A DNA stretch of 64,000 nt from assembly GCF_006539125.1 (NCBI RefSeq), contig NZ_BJMK01000002.1, positions 124,001 to 188,000 on the forward strand. Direction: 5' to 3'. Made by a program: the position numbers and the translations under genes. Source of the stretch: Gluconobacter sphaericus NBRC 12467. Lineage in GTDB: Bacteria > Pseudomonadota > Alphaproteobacteria > Acetobacterales > Acetobacteraceae. This document shows positions 1 through 9,012 of the stretch, piece by piece. The notes beneath the pieces were generated by a model. It was given only the letters and a program-made list of their open reading frames with translations. It was not told the origin of the DNA and made no database searches. Position 1 is the stretch's first letter. Every line of letters begins with the position of its first letter.

Positions 1-364
1 TTCCCAGCGTAACGTCGAGCGCGGCAACTTCGTGCAGACCGGTCAGCAGATGTTCTCCATCGTCGAGCCAGAGGTCTGGGTCGTGGCGAACTACAAGGAA
101 ACGCAGCTCACCCACATGCGTCCGGGTCAGAAGGTGGACATCGAGGTCGATGCCTATCCGCAGCTCAAACTGCATGGCCATGTGGATTCCATCCAGCTCG
201 GCTCGGGTGAATCCTTCAGCGCCTTCCCCCCGGAAAACGCGACCGGAAACTTCGTGAAAACGGTTCAGCGTATCCCGGTCAAGATCGTGGTGGATAGCGG
301 ACTTGATCCGAACCTTCCGCTGGCTCTTGGCCTGTCTGTCGAGCCGACGGTTTATGTGAAATGA
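1..364 (+). CDS. emrA: HlyD/EmrA-family membrane fusion protein, 3' part
   Basis: This is the C-terminal end of a periplasmic adaptor (membrane fusion protein) whose start lies before the window. The reading frame is open from base 2, so the GTG at 32 is internal. The visible ~120 residues carry the typical beta-barrel end of the EmrA/HlyD family (VWVVANYKETQL, then a GQKVDIEVDAYP stretch and a final LGLSVEPTVYV strand). The stop overlaps the ATG of the next gene by 4 bp, so the two are translationally coupled. In this family the adaptor joins a 14-TM inner-membrane pump to an outer-membrane channel; both partners follow here (361-1938 and 2681-4258). Confidence 0.9.
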   Translation, partial: SQRNVERGNFVQTGQQMFSIVEPEVWVVANYKETQLTHMRPGQKVDIEVDAYPQLKLHGHVDSIQLGSGESFSAFPPENATGNFVKTVQRIPVKIVVDSGLDPNLPLALGLSVEPTVYVK

Positions 365-1938
365 GCGATACTGCCGGGCATCAGGACTGGAAACCCAGTC
401 ACAATCCGTGGCTTGTGGCCGTTACGGTCACGCTGGCGGCTTTCATGGAGGTGCTGGACACCACCATCGTCAACGTGGCGCTGCCACATATCGCGGGATC
501 GCTCGGCAGTTCATACGACGACGCTACCTGGGCGCTGACGTCCTATCTGGTCGCGAACGGCATCGTGTTGACGATTTCGGGCTGGCTGTCGCGGCTCTTT
601 GGTCGCAAACGCTACTTCCTGATCTGCATCACGATGTTCACCGTCTCGTCCTTCCTGTGCGGACTGGCGACATCGCTGCCGATGCTGGTGGTGTTCCGGC
701 TTATGCAGGGCTTCTTCGGAGGCGGTCTGCAACCCAGTCAGCAATCCATCATTCTCGACACGTTCCCACCTGAAAAGCGCGGGGCGGCGTTCGGTCTGAC
801 GGCCATTGCCACCATTGTCGGGCCGGTTCTGGGCCCGATGCTGGGCGGTTACCTAACGGATAATTTCTCCTGGCGCTGGATCTTCTTCGTCAACGTGCCT
901 TTCGGGATCCTGACGGTGATGGCCGTGACGGCCTTCGTCGAGGATCCGCCCTGGGAACGCAAGAGGCGCGAGAAGGTGGACGTGGTCGGCATCAGCTTGA
1001 TTACGCTGGGTCTCGGCTGCCTCGAAGTCATGTGTGATCGTGGCGAGGATGACGACTGGTTTGGCTCGCCGTTCATTATCAGCATGGCCGTTCTGGGGGC
1101 GATCGGCGTCATCGGGGCAATCGTCTGGCTGTGCTATGCGAAGAACCCGCTGGTCCGCCTGTCGGTCCTCAAGGACCGCAACTTTGCGACGGGGATGCTT
1201 CTGATTTCGATGGTGGGTGCGACGCTTTATGCCTCGGCTATCATCGTTCCGCAGTTCGCTCAGCAGGTTCTTGGTTACACAGCGACGACATCCGGCCTGC
1301 TGTTGGCTCCGGGCGGTGTCGCGGTGATCTGTCTGATTCCCATCGTGGGCAGGCTGATGAAGTTCATCCAGATGCGCTATCTCATCGCGTTCGGGTTCTT
1401 CGCGATGGGCATGGCCATGTTCCAGGCATCGAACCTCTATGCCGGGATGGATTTCAGGCACCTGATGTTCTACCGCATCAGCCAGACAGCCTCGCTGGCC
1501 TTCCTGTTCGTGCCGATCTCCACGATCGCCTATTCGACCCTGCCGCGTGAGCTGAATTCCGATGCGTCGGCCCTGTTCTCGATGGCCCGGAACTATGTCG
1601 GCTCGCTGGCGATTTCGCTTGCCACCGCTGCCATCATCGAGACCCGGCAGCGGCATCAGACCTATGTGACGGACCATATGACCCCGGCGAACCCGGAGTT
1701 CAACAGCTATATCGCTACCGTCCAGCAGGCCGCACAGGCGCATGGCATGGCTCCGGCACAGGCGCACAGCTTCGCGATGTACCGGCTTTTTCAGGAGTTT
1801 ACCTCGCAGGTCTCCATGTTGGCCTATAACGAAGTGTTCGACTGGATCGGCGTGATCGCGCTGTTCGTGGTGCCTCTGTGCTTCCTGCTGTCACCCAACG
1901 GCAAGAAGGAGGCCCAGGCCTCCGGTGGCGGTCACTGA
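361..1938 (+). CDS. emrB: EmrB/QacA-type MFS drug efflux pump (DHA2, 14 TM)
   Basis: A 525-residue inner-membrane proton-driven multidrug exporter. The sequence shows the DHA2 signatures: an N-terminal helix with DTTIVNVALPHIA, motif A-like GWLSRLFGRKRYF near residue 80, and motif C-like GPVLGPMLGGYL near residues 155-165 followed by WRWIFFVNVPFG. Length matches the family (about 510-530). It starts with ATG inside the stop of the adaptor gene. The 3' end overlaps the convergent tetR gene by 7 bp. With the adaptor upstream and the NodT channel at 2681 it forms a complete EmrAB-TolC-like tripartite system. The substrate cannot be read from sequence. Confidence 0.93.
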   Translation: MSDTAGHQDWKPSHNPWLVAVTVTLAAFMEVLDTTIVNVALPHIAGSLGSSYDDATWALTSYLVANGIVLTISGWLSRLFGRKRYFLICITMFTVSSFLCGLATSLPMLVVFRLMQGFFGGGLQPSQQSIILDTFPPEKRGAAFGLTAIATIVGPVLGPMLGGYLTDNFSWRWIFFVNVPFGILTVMAVTAFVEDPPWERKRREKVDVVGISLITLGLGCLEVMCDRGEDDDWFGSPFIISMAVLGAIGVIGAIVWLCYAKNPLVRLSVLKDRNFATGMLLISMVGATLYASAIIVPQFAQQVLGYTATTSGLLLAPGGVAVICLIPIVGRLMKFIQMRYLIAFGFFAMGMAMFQASNLYAGMDFRHLMFYRISQTASLAFLFVPISTIAYSTLPRELNSDASALFSMARNYVGSLAISLATAAIIETRQRHQTYVTDHMTPANPEFNSYIATVQQAAQAHGMAPAQAHSFAMYRLFQEFTSQVSMLAYNEVFDWIGVIALFVVPLCFLLSPNGKKEAQASGGGH

Positions 1939-2582
1939 TGGCGGGGTTCGTAGATCTTCATAAAGCTGTCGGCGGTGAAAGCCGCGAATGTCGCAATGGC
2001 GGCATCGCTGTCATCGACCGGCAATCCGAAACGGCGGCGCTGTACGATGCGGGTCTGGCACATGAGCATGAACTGCTCGGCCGACAGGCGCGGATCGGGG
2101 ATGTCCAGCTCACCGCGGTCCACGATGCGCGTCAGGTATTCCGTCAGGTTGCTGAGCTTCCTGTCGAAGCCATACCGCCAGAACGTGTCGGCCAGATTGG
2201 GAAATTTCTCGACCTCGCCCACGATGATGCGATACAGCCCCAGCGCCACCGGGGAAATCAGCATATGGACCGCTATTTCCGCAAACCGGATCAGTGTCAG
2301 GCGGACGGATTGTTCATCGCTGCGCGAAAGCGCCTCGATCGGTGTAAGACGGCAGCGGACCTGTTCTTCGAAGAACGCGGAGAACAAGGACGCCTTGCCA
2401 TCAAAATGATTGTAGAGCGTTCCCTTGGAGACGCCTGCCACCTGCGCGATCCGGGACATGGATGCCCCTTCGTAGCCATCCGCCAGAAAGACCGTTCCCG
2501 CGCCTTTCAGGATCTGTTCGCGCTTGGCGCATCCTCCAGGGTCGGCGCTGCCCGCGTGGCCGTCGTCCATGATGCCCGTCAT
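1932..2582 (-). CDS. TetR/AcrR-family repressor of the efflux locus
   Basis: A 216-residue TetR-type regulator. The N-terminal helix-turn-helix is clear at about residues 20-65 (KREQILKGAGTVFLADGY, then MSRIAQVAGVSKGTLYNHF). The rest is the helical ligand-binding and dimerisation domain with a TetR_C_7-like (AefR) look. It is convergent to emrB, overlapping its last 7 bp, and divergent from the NodT channel gene at 2681, with about 98 bp between the two starts. That gap holds a palindrome (2630-2646) that is the natural binding site. I infer that it represses the channel gene and itself. Whether it also controls emrAB depends on a promoter outside the window. Confidence 0.9.
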   Translation of the reverse strand: MTGIMDDGHAGSADPGGCAKREQILKGAGTVFLADGYEGASMSRIAQVAGVSKGTLYNHFDGKASLFSAFFEEQVRCRLTPIEALSRSDEQSVRLTLIRFAEIAVHMLISPVALGLYRIIVGEVEKFPNLADTFWRYGFDRKLSNLTEYLTRIVDRGELDIPDPRLSAEQFMLMCQTRIVQRRRFGLPVDDSDAAIATFAAFTADSFMKIYEPRHQ

Positions 2583-2629
2583 GTGAGCGAGAGATCCTTC
2601 TATCCGTCAGGTCGAGTTCCTGACATGCT

Positions 2630-2646
2630 GACCGAACCGGTCGGTC
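2630..2646. promoter_or_regulatory. Palindromic operator candidate for the TetR repressor
   Basis: GACCGA, a 5-bp ACCGG spacer, then TCGGTC: a perfect 6-bp inverted repeat in the divergent gap between tetR (start 2582) and the NodT channel gene (start 2681). Position and symmetry are what TetR-family operators look like; binding is inferred. Confidence 0.6.
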
Positions 2647-2680
2647 ACCGCAAGATCATTTCCGCCTCAGGAGTTTCTTT

Positions 2681-4258
2681 GTGAGCGCAGCCTTCACTTC
2701 CCGCGCGCTGCTTTGCGGCTGCGCCCTGTTCACCTTGTCCGGCTGCCTCATGGTGGGGCCTGAATACCATGCGCCCAAGCCCTGGTCGCCGGCACATTAC
2801 GCTGATCATGCGGCCGGCGCGCCCGACAGCACCGTCAGCGAGATGAAGGCCGACAGCCACTGGTGGCAGATCTTCCACGATCCGGAACTCACCTCGCTGG
2901 AAGACCGTCTGGTCAACCAGAACCTGTCTTTCCGCCTTGCGACTGCCAATCTGGCGCAGAGCCGCGCGCAGCTCATCATGGCCGGGGCTGAGCGCTTCCC
3001 GACCCTGAGCGCTTCGGGCTCGTACCAGCGTAGCCAGTACAGCACCAAGGAAATGCAGGAGATCATCAGCCGGGTGGGCGGCAATATCGCAAAGTCCGCG
3101 GGGAACACCGCCGGAGCTTCGGTCGGTCCGCTTCTTCAGGGTGCAGCCGATGGCGCTACGGTTCCGCTGTTGAACCAGTGGCGTAGCGCGATTGATGCGA
3201 CCTATGAAATTGACCTGTGGGGCCGTGTCGCGCACCAGTACGACGCCGCCAAAGCCGATCTTCAGGCTACGGACGAGGAGCGGCGCTCCATTCTTATTGC
3301 CCAGCAGGCCGACATGGCGCATGGCTATATGAGCCTGCGCGGCGACCAGCAGCGCCTGAAGATCCTGCGCGACAATATCAAGGTCCTGACCCAGATCGCC
3401 AGCATCGCACAGGACCGCTATCGCGGCGGTCTGGTGACGGAACTGGATGTGGATTCCGCACAGGCCCGCCTGCATGATACACAGGGTCAGGAAGCACAGC
3501 TTGAACAGGCCGTGGCGCAGGAAGAGAACGCGCTCGCCCTGCTTCTGGGCGCCCCGCCAGAGAGCCTCAACACTGAACTGGAAAAGAACGCCGGCGTGCC
3601 GGTCGTCCCGCCGGTGGTGCCTGTCGGCCTCCCGTCCGAGCTGGCCCATCGCCGCCCGGACATCCGCGAGGCCGAAGCCCGTCTGCGCGGTGCCGTCGCC
3701 GAAGTGGGCGAGGCCACGGCGGATTTCTATCCAAAGGTTACGATCAACGCCGATTTTGGCTTCCAGACCCTGTCCTTCCGTGATCTGGGCTTCTGGAATG
3801 CGCGGGCGTGGAATGTCGGCCCGTCCATCTCTTTGCCGATTTTTCAGGGCGGTCGTCTGTACGGTCAGCTTGAGTTGAAGAAATACGCTCAGAAGGCGGC
3901 CGCGATTTCCTATCAGCAGACGGTCATCAAGGCCTGGCATAACGTGGATAACGCGCTGATCGCCTATCGTGACGAGCAGCTTCACCGTCAGGGCCTACAG
4001 AACGCCGTCAACGACAATAGCAAGGCGCTCATGCTGGCCCAGAGCCAGTATCGCAGCGGTTTGACGAACTACCTGAACGTCCTGAACGCACAGGCGCAGC
4101 TCCAGTCCGCCCAGCTTGACCTCGCCAACAGCGATGCCACGCTGGCGACGAACCTGACGCGCCTTTACAACGCGCTCGGCGGTGGTTGGGAGGATGCACT
4201 TCCCGACAGCCGGGACGTAGCCAAGGCGCAGCTCGCTTCCGCCACGCCCGGCCCCTGA
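2681..4258 (+). CDS. NodT-family outer-membrane efflux lipoprotein (TolC-like channel)
   Basis: A 525-residue outer-membrane factor of the RND/EmrAB efflux type. It starts at GTG, with AGGAG at about 2669-2673 as ribosome binding site. The first ~22 residues form a lipoprotein signal peptide ending in LSGC, so Cys is the predicted lipidated residue, as usual for NodT proteins. Two OEP repeats follow, each with long alanine/glutamine-rich helices (for example around residues 80-110 and 400-480), and the family motif LPSELAHRRPDIREAE lies near residue 310. It completes the EmrA-EmrB system upstream. The promoter region contains the probable TetR operator at 2630-2646. Confidence 0.93.
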   Translation: MSAAFTSRALLCGCALFTLSGCLMVGPEYHAPKPWSPAHYADHAAGAPDSTVSEMKADSHWWQIFHDPELTSLEDRLVNQNLSFRLATANLAQSRAQLIMAGAERFPTLSASGSYQRSQYSTKEMQEIISRVGGNIAKSAGNTAGASVGPLLQGAADGATVPLLNQWRSAIDATYEIDLWGRVAHQYDAAKADLQATDEERRSILIAQQADMAHGYMSLRGDQQRLKILRDNIKVLTQIASIAQDRYRGGLVTELDVDSAQARLHDTQGQEAQLEQAVAQEENALALLLGAPPESLNTELEKNAGVPVVPPVVPVGLPSELAHRRPDIREAEARLRGAVAEVGEATADFYPKVTINADFGFQTLSFRDLGFWNARAWNVGPSISLPIFQGGRLYGQLELKKYAQKAAAISYQQTVIKAWHNVDNALIAYRDEQLHRQGLQNAVNDNSKALMLAQSQYRSGLTNYLNVLNAQAQLQSAQLDLANSDATLATNLTRLYNALGGGWEDALPDSRDVAKAQLASATPGP

Positions 4259-4273
4259 AATCCGGCAAACCTG

Positions 4274-4297
4274 TTCAGGAGGCTGGAGCCTCCTGAA
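4274..4297. terminator. Stem-loop between convergent genes
   Basis: TTCAGGAGGCT and AGCCTCCTGAA form an 11-bp perfect inverted repeat with almost no loop (in practice about 10 bp with a 4-nt loop). It sits between the stops of the NodT gene and the convergent aldolase gene. There is no clear T-run, so it may be a bidirectional terminator or mRNA end stabiliser. Confidence 0.55.
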
Positions 4298-4308
4298 GGC
4301 TGCTCCTG

Positions 4309-5385
4309 TCAGGATTTGCGGGCGACGGACCGACCCTTGGAGCCCAGGATCTCGAAGGCTTCATCCAGGCGTTCGACAATGGACTTCTCGCCCACGCGCA
4401 GCCATTTGCGCGGATCGTAGAGCGACTTCATCGGTTTGTCGGTGTCGGGATCGATCTGGTGCTGGAAAGCCACCGGATGTTTCAGAACATAGCTGCCCAC
4501 GCCATGCGCGAACGCGAACTGGATGTCGGTATCGAGGTTCATCTTGAACACGCCATAGGACACAGCAGCGTCGATTTCCGCGATCGTGGATCCCGATCCG
4601 CCATGGAAAACCAGTGGCAGCGGCTTGGGGCCGCTCTGCGTCGCTTTCTGAACGGCATCCTGCGAATTTTTCAGGATTTCGGGGCGAAGCTGCACATTGC
4701 CCGGCTTGTAAACACCATGAACATTGCCGAAGGACGCAGCGATCGACACCGTCCCGATCGGGGAGAGCAATTCCCAGGCCTTCAGCACGTCCTCTGGCTG
4801 CGTGTAGAGATGCGCGTTGTCCGCACCTTCCTCGAGGTCATGGCCGATGCCATCTTCCTCGCCACCCGTAACGCCCAGTTCGATTTCCAGCCCCATTCCC
4901 AGCGGTGCCAGACGCTTCAGCATGGAAGCTGAAGTCGCAAGATTTTCTTCCAGCGGTTCCGTGGAAAGGTCGAGCATGTGGGACGTGAACAGCGGCTTGC
5001 CGGTCGCCTTGAACTCGTCCTCGCTCATCGTAATGAGGTCGTCGAGCCAGGGGATCAGCTTGCGGTCGGCGTGGTCGGTATGGAGAATGACGGCAATGCC
5101 GTATTCCTTCGCCAGAAGATGGACATGACGCGCCATGGACGCCGCGCCCAGCACACGGGCCCGATGGGCATCTGGCAGACCTTCGCCCGCGTAAAAACGC
5201 GCCCCACCGTTGGAAACCTGGATGATGACGTCCGATCCGTTGCGGGCAGCCGCTTCCAGAACCGCGTTGACGCTGTCGGTGCCGACGACATTGATGGCGG
5301 GAAGGGCATAGCCCCCTTCGTGGCAGGCCTTGATCAAGGCCGTATAACTGGCGCCACTGACGACGCCGGGAGAAACTCGTGACAT
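4309..5385 (-). CDS. fba: Class II fructose-bisphosphate aldolase
   Basis: A 358-residue zinc-dependent aldolase of the E. coli FbaA type (family length about 358). It interconverts fructose 1,6-bisphosphate with glyceraldehyde 3-phosphate and dihydroxyacetone phosphate in the cytosol. Visible signatures are the zinc and active-site stretch VILHTDHADRK near residue 110, the class II signature GLEIELGVTGGEEDG near residues 175-190, the ligand His in SFGNVHGVYKPG and HGGSGS near 270, and NLDTDIQFA near 290. It stands alone, convergent to the efflux gene. If the host is Gluconobacter, which is known to lack phosphofructokinase, the enzyme would serve gluconeogenesis or sedoheptulose metabolism; that is inference. 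Confidence 0.95.
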   Translation of the reverse strand: MSRVSPGVVSGASYTALIKACHEGGYALPAINVVGTDSVNAVLEAAARNGSDVIIQVSNGGARFYAGEGLPDAHRARVLGAASMARHVHLLAKEYGIAVILHTDHADRKLIPWLDDLITMSEDEFKATGKPLFTSHMLDLSTEPLEENLATSASMLKRLAPLGMGLEIELGVTGGEEDGIGHDLEEGADNAHLYTQPEDVLKAWELLSPIGTVSIAASFGNVHGVYKPGNVQLRPEILKNSQDAVQKATQSGPKPLPLVFHGGSGSTIAEIDAAVSYGVFKMNLDTDIQFAFAHGVGSYVLKHPVAFQHQIDPDTDKPMKSLYDPRKWLRVGEKSIVERLDEAFEILGSKGRSVARKS

Positions 5386-5555
5386 GGGCGACTCCGACTG
5401 AACGCATGAAACGGGCCAGCAGAACGGGCATGGCCGTGATGTGTTGTACTGTACGATGTTAATCTCTTTTCGTCATGAGCGCTAAAGTGTCGGGAACAGT
5501 TGTTTTCAGGATTTGTTGCTTGTGATGCCAACCCTGTGGAGACTATGGAAAAGAC

Positions 5556-6323
5556 ATGGTGCCAAATCTTTCTGACCCCGATCTCCCCGCCCGTATCCTC
5601 GTTGTCGAAGATGATGCGGGCATGCGGACCCTCATTCTTCGTGCCCTCCAGGGCGGCGGTTTCCGTGCCCGTGGCGTTGCCTGCGGGGACGAGATGTGGG
5701 CTGCGCTTGAAGTGGCCCCCGTCGATCTCATCATCATGGACATTATGCTGCCCGGCAAAAGCGGCATCGAACTGTGCCGCGCGCTGCGCAGCGGGCAGGG
5801 GGCCACGCATGAGAACGAAACCTCGCCGGCCCAGGTGCCGATCATCATGGTTTCAGCCCGTGGCGAGGAACGCGACCGCGTAAACGGTCTCGAATCGGGC
5901 GCGGACGACTACGTTCCCAAGCCCTTCGGCCAGCGCGAACTTCTGGCGCGTGTGCGCGCGGTGCTACGCCGCGGCATCGCTACCGGTGCGCCGCAGGAGC
6001 GTGTGCGTCGCGAGACGCTGCGTTTCGCAGGCTGGACGCTCGACCTGCGCCGTCGCGAACTGACGGACCCGTCCGGAGCCACCGTCGATATTTCCGGCGC
6101 GGAGCACGATCTGCTGACGAGCTTTCTGGACAATCCGCAGCGGGTTATCGCCCGTGACCGGCTTCTGGAACTGTCACGAACCCGTCTGGGCGACGTGTCG
6201 GACCGCAGCATTGACGTTCTCGTCAGCCGTCTGCGCCGCAAACTGGGCTCTGACGCCGATCAGCTGATCCGTACGGTGCGCGGTCTGGGTTACATCTTCG
6301 TGGCCGAGGTTGAACGGGTCTGA
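5556..6323 (+). CDS. OmpR-family response regulator
   Basis: A 255-residue two-component DNA-binding regulator. The receiver domain (about residues 13-135) shows the acidic pair in VVEDD, the phosphoacceptor Asp in LIIMDIMLPGKSG near residue 57, a conserved Thr/Ser replacement in IIMVSARGEE, and the Lys in DYVPKPF. The C-terminal winged helix (about 155-250) ends in RLRRKLG and TVRGLGYIF. A linker insertion of about 10 residues (GQGATHENETSPAQ) precedes the beta-4 strand. The histidine kinase gene follows 20 bp downstream, so the two form one operon. Overall likeness is to OmpR; the signal is unknown. Confidence 0.92.
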   Translation: MVPNLSDPDLPARILVVEDDAGMRTLILRALQGGGFRARGVACGDEMWAALEVAPVDLIIMDIMLPGKSGIELCRALRSGQGATHENETSPAQVPIIMVSARGEERDRVNGLESGADDYVPKPFGQRELLARVRAVLRRGIATGAPQERVRRETLRFAGWTLDLRRRELTDPSGATVDISGAEHDLLTSFLDNPQRVIARDRLLELSRTRLGDVSDRSIDVLVSRLRRKLGSDADQLIRTVRGLGYIFVAEVERV

Positions 6324-6343
6324 ACATCCAGCATCGCATTCTG

Positions 6344-7708
6344 ATGTGGCCGCTGGGGCTGGTCGGGCGCGTCTGCGTTGTCCTGACCGTCGCAGTGACA
6401 CTGGTGTTCCTCACGAATGCCATTTTCTACGGTCAGGCAGAGACCTACATTGTTGATGACGTGCGTATCGCCCAGCTGGGCGAGGCGCTGAGTACGGATC
6501 TTCGCGTTCTCGCCGCAGCGCCCGTCAGCCAGAGATCCTTTTTGGCCGTGATGCTTTCGGGCAGTGAACTCAGCGTGGCGTGGCAGCCAGCCTCGATCAC
6601 GCCTGCGCTGCCGGGGCACTACCCGGTTGCACTTACGCAGCTCGTCAGGCGTCTGACCGCAGACGATCCCATTCTCGAACAGGCCCATCTGGAACTGTAT
6701 ACGCTTGGGCCGGGAAGTGCGGATGTGCTGGGCTCTCAGCGCCTGCCGGATGGAAGCTACATCCATTTCCGTGTGCCAGGCATGCTCGGTCATCACCGCG
6801 TCACGCGTGGTCTGGCTTCGGCCGCTATCGCAGCAGGCGCAGTAGCCATTGCGGCGGCCATGTTGATCCGCGGCCTCAGTATGCCGCTCCGCGCCCTGGT
6901 CTCGGTGGCGGATCGGATCGGCTCCAGCGAGAAATGGGTGCCGCTGGCCGAACGCGGACCGCCCGAAGTCCGCGGGCTGGCCCACGCCATCAACGCTATG
7001 CAGGACCGCATCCAGAGCCTCATCAATGATCGCACACAGGCGCTGGCAGCCGTCTCTCACGACTTGCGGACGCCTCTAACCCGCCTGCGCCTGCGCTGTG
7101 GCTTTCTCAGTGACGGCGAAGCACAGGCCGCCATCGAGGCCGATCTGGACGAAATGGAAGCCATGGTGAACGGTATTCTGGCGTATCTCGCTGGCGCCGA
7201 TGATCCGGAAGTGCCTCGTACCATCAATATTGTCGCTACGCTCGAAACCCTTGTGGATGATCATGTTGATCGCGGGCACGAGGCCCGTTACGAAGGGCCG
7301 GACCGCGCTCTGCTCCATGTCCGTCCGCTCGCCATGAAGCGCGTGCTGTCAAACCTGATCGAAAACGCCATCAATTACGGCGGCAATGTCCTCGCCACTC
7401 TCCGCACCCGCGAGGACGGCGCATTGGAGATCTCCATTAGTGACAGTGGCCCCGGCATCCCCGAAAGTGAATACCAACGCGTCCTGACCCCGTTCTATCG
7501 TCTGGAAGGGTCGCGCTCGCGCACCACAGGGGGAATCGGCCTAGGGCTTGCAATCGTTCAGCGTGAAATCGCTCGCGAGGGCGGCTCTCTGGTTCTGGGG
7601 CGTGGAGATGCCTTGAGAGGCTATGGCGGCCTACGCGCGACCATCATCCTGCCCCGTGGACTCCCTTCTCCGGCAAGGAAAACCGAGGGGCAGAGCGAGC
7701 AGGTCTGA
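6344..7708 (+). CDS. EnvZ-like sensor histidine kinase
   Basis: A 454-residue membrane sensor kinase, partner of the regulator immediately upstream. It has a first membrane helix at residues ~4-27, a periplasmic domain of about 120 residues, a second helix near 158-178 (AAIAAGAVAIAAAMLIRG), then a HAMP-type linker. The H-box is AVSHDLRTPLTRLRL near residue 240, the N-box NLIENAINYG near 340, and the G-boxes SDSGPGIPESE and GGIGLGLAIVQ follow. The ATG at 6344 is the first standard start after the in-frame stop at 6311; an upstream CTG at 6320 would add a few residues that match EnvZ N-termini, so the start is slightly uncertain. Confidence 0.9.
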   Translation: MWPLGLVGRVCVVLTVAVTLVFLTNAIFYGQAETYIVDDVRIAQLGEALSTDLRVLAAAPVSQRSFLAVMLSGSELSVAWQPASITPALPGHYPVALTQLVRRLTADDPILEQAHLELYTLGPGSADVLGSQRLPDGSYIHFRVPGMLGHHRVTRGLASAAIAAGAVAIAAAMLIRGLSMPLRALVSVADRIGSSEKWVPLAERGPPEVRGLAHAINAMQDRIQSLINDRTQALAAVSHDLRTPLTRLRLRCGFLSDGEAQAAIEADLDEMEAMVNGILAYLAGADDPEVPRTINIVATLETLVDDHVDRGHEARYEGPDRALLHVRPLAMKRVLSNLIENAINYGGNVLATLRTREDGALEISISDSGPGIPESEYQRVLTPFYRLEGSRSRTTGGIGLGLAIVQREIAREGGSLVLGRGDALRGYGGLRATIILPRGLPSPARKTEGQSEQV

Positions 7709-7824
7709 AAACACCCGGCCTGCCGTAAAAACACGGGAAGTCGGACCAATGTAGTCCCGACACTTGCACCTTGGGGCGAAGTGGCACATGTCAGGGCGGA
7801 CTGGAACGCAAGGACATGACCACG

Positions 7825-8388
7825 ATGTTCATCGAGACCGAAGACACTCCCAATCCCGCTACCCTGAAATTCCTGCCCGGCCGCAGCGTGACCGGCGATG
7901 CCCGGCCCGTTGATTTCGGTGATGCCGATGTCGCTCTCGGACGCTCCGAACTGGCGACCGCGCTGTTCGACCAGCCGAACGTGCGCCGCGTCTTCCTTGG
8001 CGGCGATTTCGTCTCTGTCACGAAGTCTGACGACATCAGCTGGGGCGATCTCAAGCCCATCGTGCTGGGCACGATCACGACCTTCTTCGAAAGTGGCCGC
8101 CCGGTTCTTTCGGGAACGCAGTCCGCTCCGGAACATGACGTTGCTCCCGAGGATGCCGAAGTCGTCAGCCGTATTCAGGACCTGCTGGACACGCGCGTGC
8201 GGCCTGCCGTGGCCGGTGACGGCGGCGACATCGCATTTCGCGGCTACAAGGACGGCGTGGTCTATCTGGCCATGCAGGGCGCATGCTCCGGCTGCCCGTC
8301 CTCCCGCGCGACCCTGAAGCACGGCGTTGAGAACATGCTGCGGCACTATGTTCCCGAAGTCGTCTCGGTCGAACAGGTCGAGGACTGA
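7825..8388 (+). CDS. NifU-like iron-sulfur cluster carrier (NFU type)
   Basis: A 187-residue Fe-S scaffold or carrier protein with the two NFU domains: an N-terminal Nfu_N domain (MFIETEDTPNPATLKF) and a C-terminal NifU domain containing the cluster-binding CSGC motif in GACSGCPSSR near residue 152. I chose ATG 7825 because AAGGA at 7810-7814 is then about 10 nt away and the N-terminus matches the family; ATG 7816 and an upstream TTG 7771 are alternatives. In alphaproteobacteria this gene commonly precedes tsaB-rimI, as here. The nitroreductase begins 3 bp after its stop, so they are likely co-transcribed. Confidence 0.9.
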   Translation: MFIETEDTPNPATLKFLPGRSVTGDARPVDFGDADVALGRSELATALFDQPNVRRVFLGGDFVSVTKSDDISWGDLKPIVLGTITTFFESGRPVLSGTQSAPEHDVAPEDAEVVSRIQDLLDTRVRPAVAGDGGDIAFRGYKDGVVYLAMQGACSGCPSSRATLKHGVENMLRHYVPEVVSVEQVED

Positions 8389-8391
8389 ACC

Positions 8392-9012
8392 ATGGACGGC
8401 CAGACAGCCCCTGATTGCGCCCCGGTTCCGGGCGCGGAAGCCCTGTTCACGCAGGCCCGGACGCCGCGCAGTTTTTCGCCGCGCCCGGTCGGGGAAGATG
8501 TCCTGCGCCGTCTGTACGATCTGGTGAAGCTGGGGCCGACATCCGGTAACTGCTCGCCGGGTCGTTTCGTTTTCCTGACGACGCAGGATGCCCGTGAGCG
8601 CATCCGCCCCGCGCTGTCGCCGGGAAATGTGGCTCGCGCCATGGCCGCTCCGGTTCTGGCTGTTGTCTGCCATGATCCGCTGTTTTTTGAGGCGCTGCCC
8701 CGGCTGAACCCGCAGGAGGGCCTGCGCGACTGGTTTGCCGCTGATGTGGGCCTTTCCGATGAAACGGCGTTTCGCAACGGCACGCTTGAAGGTGCCTATC
8801 TCATCATGGCCGCCCGGATGCTGGGCCTGTCCGCCATGCCGATGTCCGGCTTTGACTGTTTCATGGTCGAGGACACGCTGTTGAACGCCACCGGCTGGCG
8901 CGTGAACTTCCTTGTCGGGCTGGGCTATCCGGCAGAAAACGAACCCGCCCCCGATCATGCCGAACAGCGTGCGCCCCGTCTGGACTTCGGGGAAGCGTGT
9001 CTGTGTCTGTAA
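8392..9012 (+). CDS. Nitroreductase-family FMN oxidoreductase (RutE/HadB-like)
   Basis: A 206-residue flavoprotein of the nitroreductase fold. The FMN-binding N-terminal pattern is RTPRSFSPRPV, followed by LGPTSGNCSPGRFVFL, as in the RutE/malonic semialdehyde reductase subgroup, and GFDCFMVEDTL and FLVGLGYPAE near the C-terminus. It would reduce a small aldehyde, quinone or nitro compound using NAD(P)H; the substrate cannot be told. It lies inside the nifU-like to rimI operon and its last 16 bp overlap the tsaB start. The C-terminal GEACLCL is unusual and is encoded in that overlap. Confidence 0.85.
   Translation: MDGQTAPDCAPVPGAEALFTQARTPRSFSPRPVGEDVLRRLYDLVKLGPTSGNCSPGRFVFLTTQDARERIRPALSPGNVARAMAAPVLAVVCHDPLFFEALPRLNPQEGLRDWFAADVGLSDETAFRNGTLEGAYLIMAARMLGLSAMPMSGFDCFMVEDTLLNATGWRVNFLVGLGYPAENEPAPDHAEQRAPRLDFGEACLCL

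Noticed and set aside
2645-3985. Long minus-strand open frame (446 codons) opposite the NodT gene
   Set aside because: It is the mirror of a GC-rich, strongly conserved gene; composition is Arg/Gly/His-rich and shows no domain.
4309-5385. Riboswitch or attenuator near fba, glnK or bio genes
   Set aside because: No leader showed the conserved helices of a known riboswitch class; the bio operon start is outside the window.
7621-8958. Minus-strand open frame of 445 codons across the NifU-like and nitroreductase genes
   Set aside because: Covers three real plus-strand genes and has no recognisable motif or ribosome site.
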